From the NCBI GenBank assembly GCA_003155135.1, contig PMFN01000031.1:124001-188000 (forward strand): a stretch of 64,000 nt of DNA, given 5' to 3'. The position numbers and the translations under genes were made by a program. Positions 26,229 through 33,611 of this stretch are shown piece after piece. The notes under the pieces were generated by a model. It saw only the letters and a list, made by a program, of their open reading frames with translations, searched no databases and was not told the origin of the DNA. The DNA is from Acidimicrobiaceae bacterium (lineage in GTDB: Bacteria; Actinomycetota; Acidimicrobiia; Acidimicrobiales; RAAP-2). How positions within the stretch are numbered: the first letter of the stretch is position 1; each line of letters starts with the position of its first letter.

Positions 26229-27074
26229 CTAGGCCAACTCGAGGGTCCCGTCGGCGCCGCGCACCGCCAGGCCGTCGGCGAGCAATCCGGCCACGACCTC
26301 TGCGACCCTGGCGGGATCGTCGGGCCACCCGGCGGCGGCGGGCACCGCGCCCGCGCGAAGCGGCCCGGTCCGTAGGGCGGCAACCAGACGTCCGCGGCCC
26401 TGTCGGTTCGAGCCGGCAAACGCGGACTGTGGGCGCCCTACCCCAGCCGAGCCCACCGCCGGATCCGGCTCGGGGAACCCCGCCCGGGCCCACCGGCACT
26501 GGCGGCGGAGCGGGCAACGACCGCACTCGGGCCGGCGGGAGCGGCAATACAGCGCGCCGACGTCGAAGAGCGCCTGGTTGAACTCCCAGCTGCGCCCCTC
26601 CGGGACGAGCCGGTCAGCCAGCGACTGGGCCGCTGCGCGCTTGAGCGGCGCACCAACCACCGCGCGGGCCAGCACCCTCGCCACATTGGTCTCGACCACC
26701 CCGACGTCCTCCTCGAAGGCGAAGGTGAGCACGGCACGGGCCGTGTACTCGCCAACCCCGGGCAGCGCGCGCAACGCGTCGGCATCGTCGGGTACCGCGC
26801 CACCGTGGCGCTCGACGAGCTGCACGGCACAACGGTGCAGGGCCACGGCACGCCGGTTGTAGCCGAGCCCCGTCCATGCACGAACCAGCTCCGCCGCCCC
26901 GGCAGCGGCGGCGGTCTGCGGGTCCGGGAAGCGGGCGAGGAAGCGCTCGTAGGGGCCGACCACGCGAGCGACCTGGGTCTGCTGGAGCATGACCTCGCTC
27001 ACCAGGATCGCCCACGGTTCGCGCGTCCGGCGCCACGGCAGGTCGCGCCGCTCAGCCGAACCGAATGCGAGCAC
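26229..27074 (-). CDS. mutY: MutY-like A/G-specific DNA glycosylase, catalytic Asp replaced by Glu
   Basis: Base-excision repair glycosylase removing adenine opposite oxidised guanine; 281 residues. N-terminal PW-RR segment, the catalytic-helix Glu in SEVMLQQTQV, the helix-hairpin-helix LPGVGEYTA and a 4Fe-4S loop with C-x6-C-x2-C-x5-C spacing (YCRSRRPECGRCPLRRQC) are intact. The residue aligning with the essential Asp of E. coli MutY (LDGN) is Glu (VETN). The C-terminal MutT-like domain is missing, replaced by a short low-similarity region. GTG 27074 has no ribosome site, and a slightly longer N-terminus is possible. Confidence 0.85.
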   Translation of the reverse strand: MLAFGSAERRDLPWRRTREPWAILVSEVMLQQTQVARVVGPYERFLARFPDPQTAAAAGAAELVRAWTGLGYNRRAVALHRCAVQLVERHGGAVPDDADALRALPGVGEYTARAVLTFAFEEDVGVVETNVARVLARAVVGAPLKRAAAQSLADRLVPEGRSWEFNQALFDVGALYCRSRRPECGRCPLRRQCRWARAGFPEPDPAVGSAGVGRPQSAFAGSNRQGRGRLVAALRTGPLRAGAVPAAAGWPDDPARVAEVVAGLLADGLAVRGADGTLELA

Positions 27075-27114
27075 GGCGCGGCGCAGCGCGCCGAGGGCCC
27101 GGGCGCTCGGCTGG

Positions 27115-27624
27115 TCAGTCCCAGGCGTCGTCGTAGGGGCGGCGACGGGGCGGCGCGGCGGCGCGCTTCCACACCATCACCTTCCGGCGGAAGTAGCAGA
27201 CTTCTTCGCCGCGCTGGTTGAAGGCCTTCGTCTCGACCGCCACGATGCCGCGGTCGTCGCGCGACTTGCTCTCTGTGACGTCGAGCACTCGCGTCTCGGC
27301 GTAGATGGTGTCGCCGTGGAAGGTCGGAAAGCGGTGCACGAGCGACTCGACCTCGAGATTGGCGATGGCGGCCCCGCTCACGTCGGGCACGCTCATGCCG
27401 AGGGCGAGGGAGTACACGAGGTTGCCCACCACCACGTTCTTCCCGTGGACCGTCTCGTTCTCGGCGAACCACTGGTTGGTGTGCAACGGGTGGTGGTTCA
27501 TGGTGATCATGCAGAAGAGGTGGTCGTCGGCCTCGGTGATGGTCTTGCCGGGCCAGTGACGGTAGATGTCACCGGGGGTGAAGTCCTCGAGGTAGCGCCC
27601 GAACGGGCGGTCATAGGTGGTCAC
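27115..27624 (-). CDS. MaoC-like hydratase, probable mesaconyl-CoA hydratase
   Basis: A 169-residue hot-dog-fold hydratase. FTPGDIYRHWPGKTITEADDHLFCMITMNHHPLHTN contains the MaoC active-site Asp/His pair in the variant form seen in actinobacterial mesaconyl-CoA (beta-methylmalyl-CoA) hydratases. Two neighbours support this: a methylsuccinyl-CoA dehydrogenase-like gene and a malyl-CoA lyase-like gene within 4 kb, the steps before and after it in the ethylmalonyl-CoA pathway. GTG 27624 is preceded by GAGGGAGC. Assignment rests on motif and context. Confidence 0.75.
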   Translation of the reverse strand: MTTYDRPFGRYLEDFTPGDIYRHWPGKTITEADDHLFCMITMNHHPLHTNQWFAENETVHGKNVVVGNLVYSLALGMSVPDVSGAAIANLEVESLVHRFPTFHGDTIYAETRVLDVTESKSRDDRGIVAVETKAFNQRGEEVCYFRRKVMVWKRAAAPPRRRPYDDAWD

Positions 27625-27684
27625 GCGGACAGCTCCCTCGCTTCGTCGGTCTCGGCCCATCGGCCGCGCGAAGCGGCGGCCCGC

Positions 27685-28116
27685 TCACGCATCGGTCGGG
27701 CGGGGTCTCGTCGTGAAGCCGAGCGAGGCGTTGGCCAGCGACTCGCCGTCGATGGTGAGGCGCCAGGCGAAGCGTGTCCCCGCGGCGAGCGGGATGGGGC
27801 CCAGGTTGACGGCGAGCGCCACGTCGATCGGCGAGCCCTCCGGAATCCCGGGCGGGTGGGCGACGGTGAAATCCCCTCGCACCTCGACCGGCTGCGCCCC
27901 GTCGGGCGTCTCGACCATGACCGGCTGGCCGTCGGCGTCCTCCAAGAACAACTCCCAGTGATGGGGGATCTCGGCTTCATGCCAGTCCACGTCGATCTTG
28001 AGCGCAACAGCCGAGGGGACAGGGTCCGGTCCGGTCATCGACCAGCCGCCTCCGAGAATGTAGAGCTTGCCGTCGGCCACCTGGGCTGCGTCACACAACA
28101 ACATGGTCACTTTCAC
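27685..28116 (-). CDS. Conserved hypothetical protein, beta-rich (DUF6941-like)
   Basis: A 143-residue soluble protein opening with VTMLLCDAAQVADGKLYILGGGW, a pattern I associate with a family of unknown function widespread in Actinobacteria. The rest alternates short strands with Pro/Gly turns and ends in a fibronectin- or C2-like pattern (FAWRLTIDGE). No catalytic residues are evident. GTG 28116 lies 7 nt after TAGCGT, a leaderless arrangement. Role unknown. Confidence 0.7.
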   Translation of the reverse strand: MKVTMLLCDAAQVADGKLYILGGGWSMTGPDPVPSAVALKIDVDWHEAEIPHHWELFLEDADGQPVMVETPDGAQPVEVRGDFTVAHPPGIPEGSPIDVALAVNLGPIPLAAGTRFAWRLTIDGESLANASLGFTTRPRPTDA

Positions 28117-28123
28117 GGCTGCC

Positions 28124-28129
28124 ACGCTA
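28124..28129 (-). promoter_or_regulatory. -10 box (TAGCGT) for leaderless hypothetical gene
   Basis: TAGCGT on the minus strand ends 7 nt before GTG 28116. Confidence 0.45.
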
Positions 28130-28163
28130 CCGGGCCGCGCCGGGTGCGACCGACGGCGCCGCG

Positions 28164-28169
28164 TAAGGT
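28164..28169 (+). promoter_or_regulatory. -10 box (TAAGGT) before methyltransferase mini-ORF
   Basis: TAAGGT ends 6 nt before ATG 28176, the start of a 10-codon ORF. Confidence 0.4.
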
Positions 28170-28175
28170 GCAACG

Positions 28176-28208
28176 ATGCACGCTCGGCGCACACCGATCG
28201 ACCAGTGA
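28176..28208 (+). CDS. Possible 10-residue leaderless mini-ORF coupled to methyltransferase
   Basis: ATG 28176 opens the frame MHARRTPIDQ, ending at TGA 28206-28208, which overlaps the methyltransferase GTG as GTGA. No Shine-Dalgarno precedes the GTG, so re-initiation after the mini-ORF would explain how the methyltransferase is translated. Peptide function, if any, is unknown. Confidence 0.4.
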   Translation: MHARRTPIDQ

Positions 28209-28858
28209 CGGCCCTCAAGGGGTTGCGCGACGACGTCTACCGCCGCCCGCTCGCCACCGCCCTCGACCGCCTCGGCGTCGAGGGCGGCTGGCGGTGCGTC
28301 GACGTCGGCGCCGGCGGAGGGGACGTGTCGGTCGCGCTCGCCGAGGTGGTCGGGCGAGACGGGCGGGTCTATGCAGTCGACAGCGATCCCGCGGCGCGCG
28401 ACGAGGCGGCGGCCGCCGCGGCCGCCCACAGCCAGGTGCTCGCCATCACCCAGGCGGCCGAGGAGCTGCTCCTCCCCGAGTCGGTGGACCTCGCCTTCTG
28501 CCGGTTCCTGCTCCTCCACGTCCTCGACCCGGCGGTCGTGGTGGCCCGGATGGCAAGAGCGGTGCGCCCGGGCGGCTGGGTCGTGGTGCAAGAGCCGATC
28601 ACGACAGCGGGGCGGGTCGGGGGCGTGGCCCTGTCGATGCCCGACGCCCGCCACCCCGACATCGGCGCGCTCGCCCCCGGCCTCGTCCGCGACGCCGGCC
28701 TCACCGTGGTCGACGCATGGGCAGAGGCGCCCGCCGGTGTCGGCCCGGGCCCGGTCGCCACCTACCTCGAGTCGCTGACCGGCGTCGACCCGGGCGACGA
28801 TCCGATCGTGCTTCCCCCGCTCGTCACGGTCTTGGGGAGAAAATCCGGCGGCGAGTAG
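28205..28858 (+). CDS. SAM-dependent methyltransferase
   Basis: A 217-residue class I methyltransferase. Motif I is CVDVGAGGGDVS, the acidic residue of strand 2 is in YAVDSDP, and VDLAFCRFLLLHV and VRPGGWVVVQEP are motifs III-IV. Substrate unknown. GTG 28205 is used because homology starts at residue 1-5 and it overlaps the stop of a 10-codon ORF. The mcd gene follows 10 bp later. Confidence 0.8.
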   Translation: MTALKGLRDDVYRRPLATALDRLGVEGGWRCVDVGAGGGDVSVALAEVVGRDGRVYAVDSDPAARDEAAAAAAAHSQVLAITQAAEELLLPESVDLAFCRFLLLHVLDPAVVVARMARAVRPGGWVVVQEPITTAGRVGGVALSMPDARHPDIGALAPGLVRDAGLTVVDAWAEAPAGVGPGPVATYLESLTGVDPGDDPIVLPPLVTVLGRKSGGE

Positions 28859-28861
28859 ATT
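28856..28861 (+). promoter_or_regulatory. -10 box (TAGATT) for leaderless mcd
   Basis: TAGATT, which includes the stop codon of the methyltransferase gene, ends 7 nt before ATG 28869. Confidence 0.4.
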
Positions 28862-28868
28862 CGTTCCC

Positions 28869-30488
28869 ATGTCGAACACCGCACGCCCCGACTTCAGCGC
28901 TGCCCCGCAAGCTGTTCTCCTCGCAGAGGGCGTCGTGGCGTCGGCCACCGCCTCGCTGATCGACCTCGGCGGCATCGACGCAAACCAGGTGCTCGCCTAC
29001 GACCTGGCCCATGCCGCCGCGGCCGTGGCCACCGCACGCGGCATCCTCGAGTACGGGGCGCTCGGCGAGCTCGAGGCACGCACCGCTGGGGCGTTCGTGG
29101 CCGAGGTGCTGGTCGACCTGGCCAACCGCACGCTCGGGCGCGAGCGCGACTGGGGCGTCGGGCGCGACTGGCTGGCGCCCGCCGCCGAGTTCGTCGCCGC
29201 CTACCGTGACCCGGCCTTCCTGGCCGACCTGGCCGGTGAGCGCGCGCCGAGCCATCTCGATGCCGACTTCGAGCTCGTGCGCGAGACCTTTCACCGCTTC
29301 GCCGAGGAGAAGGTCCGGCCCCACGCCGAGCATGTGCACCGCACGAACGGGGACATCCCCGAAGAGATCATCGAAGGGCTCGCCGAGCTCGGTGGCTTCG
29401 GGTTGTCGGTCCCCGAGGAGTACGGCGGCTTCGCCACCGGCGGGGAGAGCGACTACCTCGGGATGGTGGTGGCCACCGAGGAGCTGAGCTGGGGGTCGCT
29501 CGGCATCGGCGGCTCGCTCATCACCCGGCCCGAGATCCTCACCCGTGCCCTCGTCTACGGCGGCACCGAGGAGCAGAAGCAGCACTGGCTCCCCCGCCTG
29601 GCCAGCGCCGAGACCCTGGCCGCGGTCGCGGTGACCGAGCCCGACTACGGGTCCGACGTGGCCGGCATCACCACCACGGCCACGCGCACCAAGGGCGGGT
29701 GGCTCATCAACGGGGTGAAGACCTGGTGCACCTTCGCCGCGCGCGCCGACGTGCTGATGCTGCTCGCGCGCACCGACCCTGACCGTGCGAAGGCCCACCG
29801 CGGCATCTCGATGTTCATCGTGGAGAAGCCCCGTGGCGACGGCCACGGCTTCCTCTTCGCCCAGGACCCCGCGGCAGAAGGGCGCTCGGACGGGCCGGGC
29901 CGGCTCGAGGGAAGGCCGATCGACACGCTCGGCTACCGGGGCATGCACTCCTACGAGCTGGCCTTCGAGAACTGGTTCGTCCCCGACGCGAACCTCGTCG
30001 GCGGCGAGGGGGGCCTGGGCCAGGGCTTCTACCTCCAGATGCAGGGCTTCGAGAACGGCCGGCTCCAGACGGTCGCCCGCGCCATCGGGCTCATGGAGGC
30101 GGCCTACCAGGCCGCGTTCGCCTACGCCGAGGACCGCAAGGTCTTCGGCTCGGCGATCATCGACTACCAGCTGACGAGGGTGAAGCTCGCCCGCATGGCC
30201 GTCGTCATCCAGGCGTGCCGCCAGTTCAGCTTCCAGGTGGCCCGGCTGATGGCCAAGGGCGAAGGCTCGCTCGAGGCCTCGATGTCGAAGGCCTACGTCT
30301 GCCGTGCCGCGGAATGGGTGACGCGAGAGGCCATGCAGATCCATGGTGGCATGGGCTACGCCGAGGAGTACGCGGTGAGCCGCTACTTCGTCGATGCCCG
30401 GGTGCTGTCGATCTTCGAGGGCGCTGACGAGACCCTCTGCCTGAAGGTGGTCGCCCGCCGCCTCATCGAAGAGTCGAAGAACCTCTAG
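28869..30488 (+). CDS. mcd: Acyl-CoA dehydrogenase, probable (2S)-methylsuccinyl-CoA dehydrogenase
   Basis: A 539-residue acyl-CoA dehydrogenase with about 130 extra N-terminal helical residues, the length and layout of Mcd, which oxidises methylsuccinyl-CoA to mesaconyl-CoA in the ethylmalonyl-CoA pathway. FAD and substrate motifs: AVTEPDYGSDVAG, CTFAARAD, GYRGMHSYEL; the catalytic Glu is in LSIFEGADE, and MQIHGGMGYAEEY precedes it. Neighbouring mesaconyl-CoA hydratase-like and malyl-CoA lyase-like genes support the call. Its TAG shares the palindrome CTAG with the convergent lyase stop. Confidence 0.82.
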   Translation: MSNTARPDFSAAPQAVLLAEGVVASATASLIDLGGIDANQVLAYDLAHAAAAVATARGILEYGALGELEARTAGAFVAEVLVDLANRTLGRERDWGVGRDWLAPAAEFVAAYRDPAFLADLAGERAPSHLDADFELVRETFHRFAEEKVRPHAEHVHRTNGDIPEEIIEGLAELGGFGLSVPEEYGGFATGGESDYLGMVVATEELSWGSLGIGGSLITRPEILTRALVYGGTEEQKQHWLPRLASAETLAAVAVTEPDYGSDVAGITTTATRTKGGWLINGVKTWCTFAARADVLMLLARTDPDRAKAHRGISMFIVEKPRGDGHGFLFAQDPAAEGRSDGPGRLEGRPIDTLGYRGMHSYELAFENWFVPDANLVGGEGGLGQGFYLQMQGFENGRLQTVARAIGLMEAAYQAAFAYAEDRKVFGSAIIDYQLTRVKLARMAVVIQACRQFSFQVARLMAKGEGSLEASMSKAYVCRAAEWVTREAMQIHGGMGYAEEYAVSRYFVDARVLSIFEGADETLCLKVVARRLIEESKNL

Positions 30489-31432
30489 TCAGCCTGAGCG
30501 GGCGAGCGCGTGAGGCCGGCCCGCTCGCCACGGACGACGAACTTGGTCGCCATCTTGCGGCTTGCCTCGTCGATCATCTCGTCGCCGAACATGACCGCGC
30601 CGGCGCGGTCCTCCTCGGTGGCCTTGCGGTAGGCGTCGAGGATCTTCCAGGCCCGGTCGAACTGCTCTTGGGTGGGCGAGTAGACCTCGTTGAGCACCGC
30701 GGCCTGGTCCGGCGTGAGGGCCCATTTGCCGTCGTAGCCGAGGACCCTCGTGCGCTGGGCGAAGTCCCGCAGTCCCTCATTGTCTCGCACGTAGAGGTAG
30801 GGCCCGTCGATCACCTGGAGCCCGTTGGCCCGCCCGGCCATCAAGATCTTGGAGAAGACGTAGTTGAAGTGGTCGCCCGGGTACTCGGGGATCTGCACGC
30901 CACCGGTGAGCACCGGCATCTCCATCGACGCGGCGAAGTCGGCGGGGCCGAAAATGATGGTCTCGAGGCGAGGGGATGCCGCACAGATCTCCTCGACGTT
31001 GATGAGCCCTCTCGTCGTCTCGATCTGGGCCTCGATGCCGATGTGGCCAACGGGCAGCCCGTGCACCTCCTCCACCTGGCTCAAGAGGAGGTCGAGGGCC
31101 ACAACCTCGGCCGCCGACTGCACCTTGGGCAGCATGACCTCGTCGAGGCGCTCGCCGGCGTGGCCCACGACCTCGATGACGTCCCCGTAGGTCCACTGGG
31201 TGTCCCATGCGTTGATGCGCACGCAGAGCACCCGGTCGTCCCAGGGCAGGTTGCGGATCGCGTCGACCACCTTGGCTCGAGCTGCCTCCTTCTCGAGGGG
31301 GGCGACCGAGTCCTCGAGGTCGAGGAAGGTCATGTCCGCGGTCACCGTCGGCGCCTTGGCGAGGAACCGCTCATTCGAGCCGGGGGTCGACAGACAGGAG
31401 CGGCGGGGCAGGTCACGTGAGCGTGCAGACAT
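30485..31432 (-). CDS. HpcH/HpaI (CitE-like) lyase, probable L-malyl/beta-methylmalyl-CoA lyase
   Basis: A 315-residue TIM-barrel lyase of the citrate-lyase beta/malyl-CoA lyase family. The opening RRSCLSTPGSNERFLAKA, LEDSVAPLEKEAAR with the Mg-binding Glu, VRINAWDTQW, the metal and CoA segment IEAQIETTRGL and GPADFAASM are characteristic. In the ethylmalonyl-CoA pathway it would split methylmalyl-CoA to glyoxylate and propionyl-CoA. The crotonyl-CoA carboxylase/reductase and ethylmalonyl-CoA mutase genes are not in this window. The ATG follows TACCAT by 6 nt. Confidence 0.82.
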   Translation of the reverse strand: MSARSRDLPRRSCLSTPGSNERFLAKAPTVTADMTFLDLEDSVAPLEKEAARAKVVDAIRNLPWDDRVLCVRINAWDTQWTYGDVIEVVGHAGERLDEVMLPKVQSAAEVVALDLLLSQVEEVHGLPVGHIGIEAQIETTRGLINVEEICAASPRLETIIFGPADFAASMEMPVLTGGVQIPEYPGDHFNYVFSKILMAGRANGLQVIDGPYLYVRDNEGLRDFAQRTRVLGYDGKWALTPDQAAVLNEVYSPTQEQFDRAWKILDAYRKATEEDRAGAVMFGDEMIDEASRKMATKFVVRGERAGLTRSPAQAD

Positions 31433-31438
31433 GGCCCG

Positions 31439-31444
31439 ATGGTA
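31439..31444 (-). promoter_or_regulatory. -10 box (TACCAT) for leaderless lyase gene
   Basis: TACCAT on the minus strand ends 6 nt before ATG 31432. Confidence 0.45.
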
Positions 31445-31493
31445 ACAAAGCGGCCTCGGCGCCCCGTCGGCGCCGCCCTGAGGTGCGGCGGGT

Positions 31494-32177
31494 TCAGCCC
31501 CCCAGGTGCTGCTCGAAGAAGGCGAGCGACGAGCTCCACAACAGCCGCGCCGCCTCCTCGTGGTACACCTCGGGCCGGTCGTCGTTGAAGAAGGCGTGCT
31601 CGGCGCCGGGGTGCACGATCACCTCGGCGTCCTTGCCGAGGGCTCGCAGGCCGTTGGCCAGCTCGGCTGCCTGCTCGGGCGTGAACGAGCCGTCCTCGGC
31701 CGCGCACTGGATGAGGACGGCAGCTGACAGCAGCGAGTAGTTGGGTTGGGCGTCGGGCCACGGGATGACGCCGTAGCACGGCACCACCGCTGCGACCGCG
31801 TCAGGGCGCTGACAGGCGAGCACGAGGGCGAGTCCCCCACCCATGCAGAATCCGATGACCCCCACCTGGTCGCCGTCGGCCCGGCGCCGCAGCTCGTCGA
31901 CCGCCCCGCTCATGTCCCTCGCCGCCCGGTCGAGCTCGAGCGCCATCATCTCCTTGGCGGCCTCGTCGGGCTCGGTGGTCGACTGGCCCCGGTAGAGATC
32001 CGGCGCCAGCGCCACGTAGCCGGCCTCGGCGAAGCGGTCGCAGACGTTCTTGATGTGCTCGACCAGGCCCCACCACTCCTGGATGACGATGACGCCCGGG
32101 CCGTGCCCGGACTCGGGCACCGAGAGGTACCCTTGCCCGTTCGTCCCGTTGCTCGCGAACTCAATGATTTGGCCCAT
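31494..32177 (-). CDS. Dienelactone hydrolase family protein
   Basis: A 227-residue alpha/beta hydrolase with a Cys nucleophile in GFCMGG, the activating Glu in IQEWWGL, Asp in CAAEDGSF and His in EHAFFND, the complete dienelactone hydrolase set. Members hydrolyse lactones in aromatic degradation, but many have other ester substrates. No aromatic ring-cleavage gene is nearby. The ATG lies 6 nt after TACCGT without a ribosome site. Confidence 0.88.
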   Translation of the reverse strand: MGQIIEFASNGTNGQGYLSVPESGHGPGVIVIQEWWGLVEHIKNVCDRFAEAGYVALAPDLYRGQSTTEPDEAAKEMMALELDRAARDMSGAVDELRRRADGDQVGVIGFCMGGGLALVLACQRPDAVAAVVPCYGVIPWPDAQPNYSLLSAAVLIQCAAEDGSFTPEQAAELANGLRALGKDAEVIVHPGAEHAFFNDDRPEVYHEEAARLLWSSSLAFFEQHLGG

Positions 32178-32183
32178 ATCCGA

Positions 32184-32189
32184 ACGGTA
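32184..32189 (-). promoter_or_regulatory. -10 box (TACCGT) for leaderless dienelactone hydrolase gene
   Basis: TACCGT on the minus strand ends 6 nt before ATG 32177. The rest of the 167-bp divergent region up to 32344 is AT-richer than its surroundings but shows no structure I could name. Confidence 0.45.
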
Positions 32190-32344
32190 CCGGCGTTGCA
32201 ACGAAGAAGTTGGTGAAAACGCTCACAAATCTTTCAGCCGAGAAAATAAGGCCCCTAGCTGGCAGTTGCTACCCCTAGTAGTACCAATTTCGGGTCCGAT
32301 ATCCGTGAGGGTCATTGAATTGAACCTTCCAACTCGGTAAGAAT

Positions 32345-33541
32345 GTGCGGATTGTGATCGACGTCGAGCGCCAACAGCGCAGAACGACGCCACGACCAGC
32401 ACTGCGTGCACGAGCACTCCGTTGGGTGGGCACACCCGCACTGGTCGGCGTCACAGTTTTTGTCAGCACTGTGCTTCCTTCGGCGCGCCCAGCGGGCGCC
32501 GACCAGCTCTCTGACGCCCAAGCCAAGGCCTCACAGATCGAAGCGCAGATCCAGTCGACGGGCGAGCAGATCTCTGCAGCCGGCCAGCAGTACGACGCCG
32601 CCCTCGCCCAGCAACAAGCTCTCGCTACTCAGATCGCTGGCACACAAACGAAGATCAACGCCGACAAGGCGCAGGTGGCCGGCGACCAGGTGACGCTGCG
32701 AACGGCCGCGGTCGACGCCTACGTCTCCGACGGTGCCGCGGCCACCTCCAACCCGCTCTTCTCCAACAACCAGAAGACCCTGGCGGCCCAGCAGGTCTAC
32801 AACTCGGCCGCCGAGGGTGACCTCGGCACCGACGTCGCCAACCTGCACACGGCGCAGAACGCGCTGGACTCCCAGCAGGCTGCGCTCCAGACCCAAGAGA
32901 ACGCGGCGACCAACGCCGCCAACAGCGCCACCCAGGCCGAGCAGGCGGCGCAGGCGGCGCAGGGCCAGCAGAGCGCCGCCCTCAACCAGGTGAAGGGGCA
33001 GATCGCCACCCTGGTGGCCCAGCAGCAGGCGGCTGCAGCTGCCGCAGCCCAGGCGGCGGCCAACGCCAAGCTGGCCGCCGAGAAGGCCGCAGCAGCCCAA
33101 GCGGCGACCGTCGCGCCATCCAACAACAGCGGCGGTGGTGGCTCGAGCGGCGGTGGTGGCACGGCCATCCCGCCCCCTCCCTCCTCGGGCGGTGCAGGCG
33201 GCGCCGCGGTGGCCGCCGCGGAGAGCTACCTCGGCGTTCCGTACCTGTGGGGCGGGGCCAGCCGGGCGGGCGTCGACTGCTCCGGGCTCGTCATGCTGGC
33301 CTGGGAGGCCGCAGGCGTCTCGCTCCCCCACTACTCGGGTGCCCAGATGGCCGACAGCACGCCTGTGCCGCTCTCGGACCTCGAGCCCGGCGACCTCCTC
33401 TTCTACGGCCCCGGCGGTAGCGAGCACGTGGCCATGTACATCGGTGGTGGCCAGATGATCGAGGCCCCCTACACGGGTGCGGTCGTGTGGATCACCGGCG
33501 CCCGCTTCGGTGACGGCTTCGTCGGCGCCGGACGCCCCTAG
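32345..33541 (+). CDS. Secreted NlpC/P60 peptidoglycan endopeptidase with coiled coil (RipA-like)
   Basis: A 398-residue exported cell-wall hydrolase. Signal peptide about residues 1-52 (ALVGVTVFVSTVLPSARPAGA). Residues 55-255 form a long Ala/Gln-rich coiled coil (SDAQAKASQIEAQIQS onward), followed by a Gly/Ser/Pro linker. The C-terminal NlpC/P60 domain (about 285-398) has the Cys nucleophile in VDCSGLVMLAWE, the His in SEHVAMYIGGG and YLGVPYLWGGAS. It probably cleaves the D-Glu to diamino-acid bond in stem peptides and acts in daughter-cell separation. Starts with GTG 32345; GTG 32354 is also possible. Confidence 0.9.
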   Translation: MRIVIDVERQQRRTTPRPALRARALRWVGTPALVGVTVFVSTVLPSARPAGADQLSDAQAKASQIEAQIQSTGEQISAAGQQYDAALAQQQALATQIAGTQTKINADKAQVAGDQVTLRTAAVDAYVSDGAAATSNPLFSNNQKTLAAQQVYNSAAEGDLGTDVANLHTAQNALDSQQAALQTQENAATNAANSATQAEQAAQAAQGQQSAALNQVKGQIATLVAQQQAAAAAAAQAAANAKLAAEKAAAAQAATVAPSNNSGGGGSSGGGGTAIPPPPSSGGAGGAAVAAAESYLGVPYLWGGASRAGVDCSGLVMLAWEAAGVSLPHYSGAQMADSTPVPLSDLEPGDLLFYGPGGSEHVAMYIGGGQMIEAPYTGAVVWITGARFGDGFVGAGRP

Positions 33542-33551
33542 TCGGATCTGA

Positions 33552-33574
33552 TGCCCGGGGGTCAGCCCCGGGGC
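33552..33574 (+). terminator. GC-rich hairpin after NlpC/P60 gene, possible terminator
   Basis: GCCCGGGGG and CCCCGGGGC arms around a 4-nt loop, 11 bp after the stop codon. There is no U-run, so termination is uncertain; U-less hairpins are common in Actinobacteria. Confidence 0.35.
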
Positions 33575-33611
33575 GATCGGGTCCATACTTGAAGGCGGGG
33601 CAACCCGACCT

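Noticed and set aside
32178-32344. Possible c-di-AMP (ydaO-type) riboswitch before the NlpC/P60 gene
   Set aside because: Such riboswitches are common before cell-wall hydrolase genes in Actinobacteria, but I could not find the conserved ydaO core sequence or its pseudoknot arms here.
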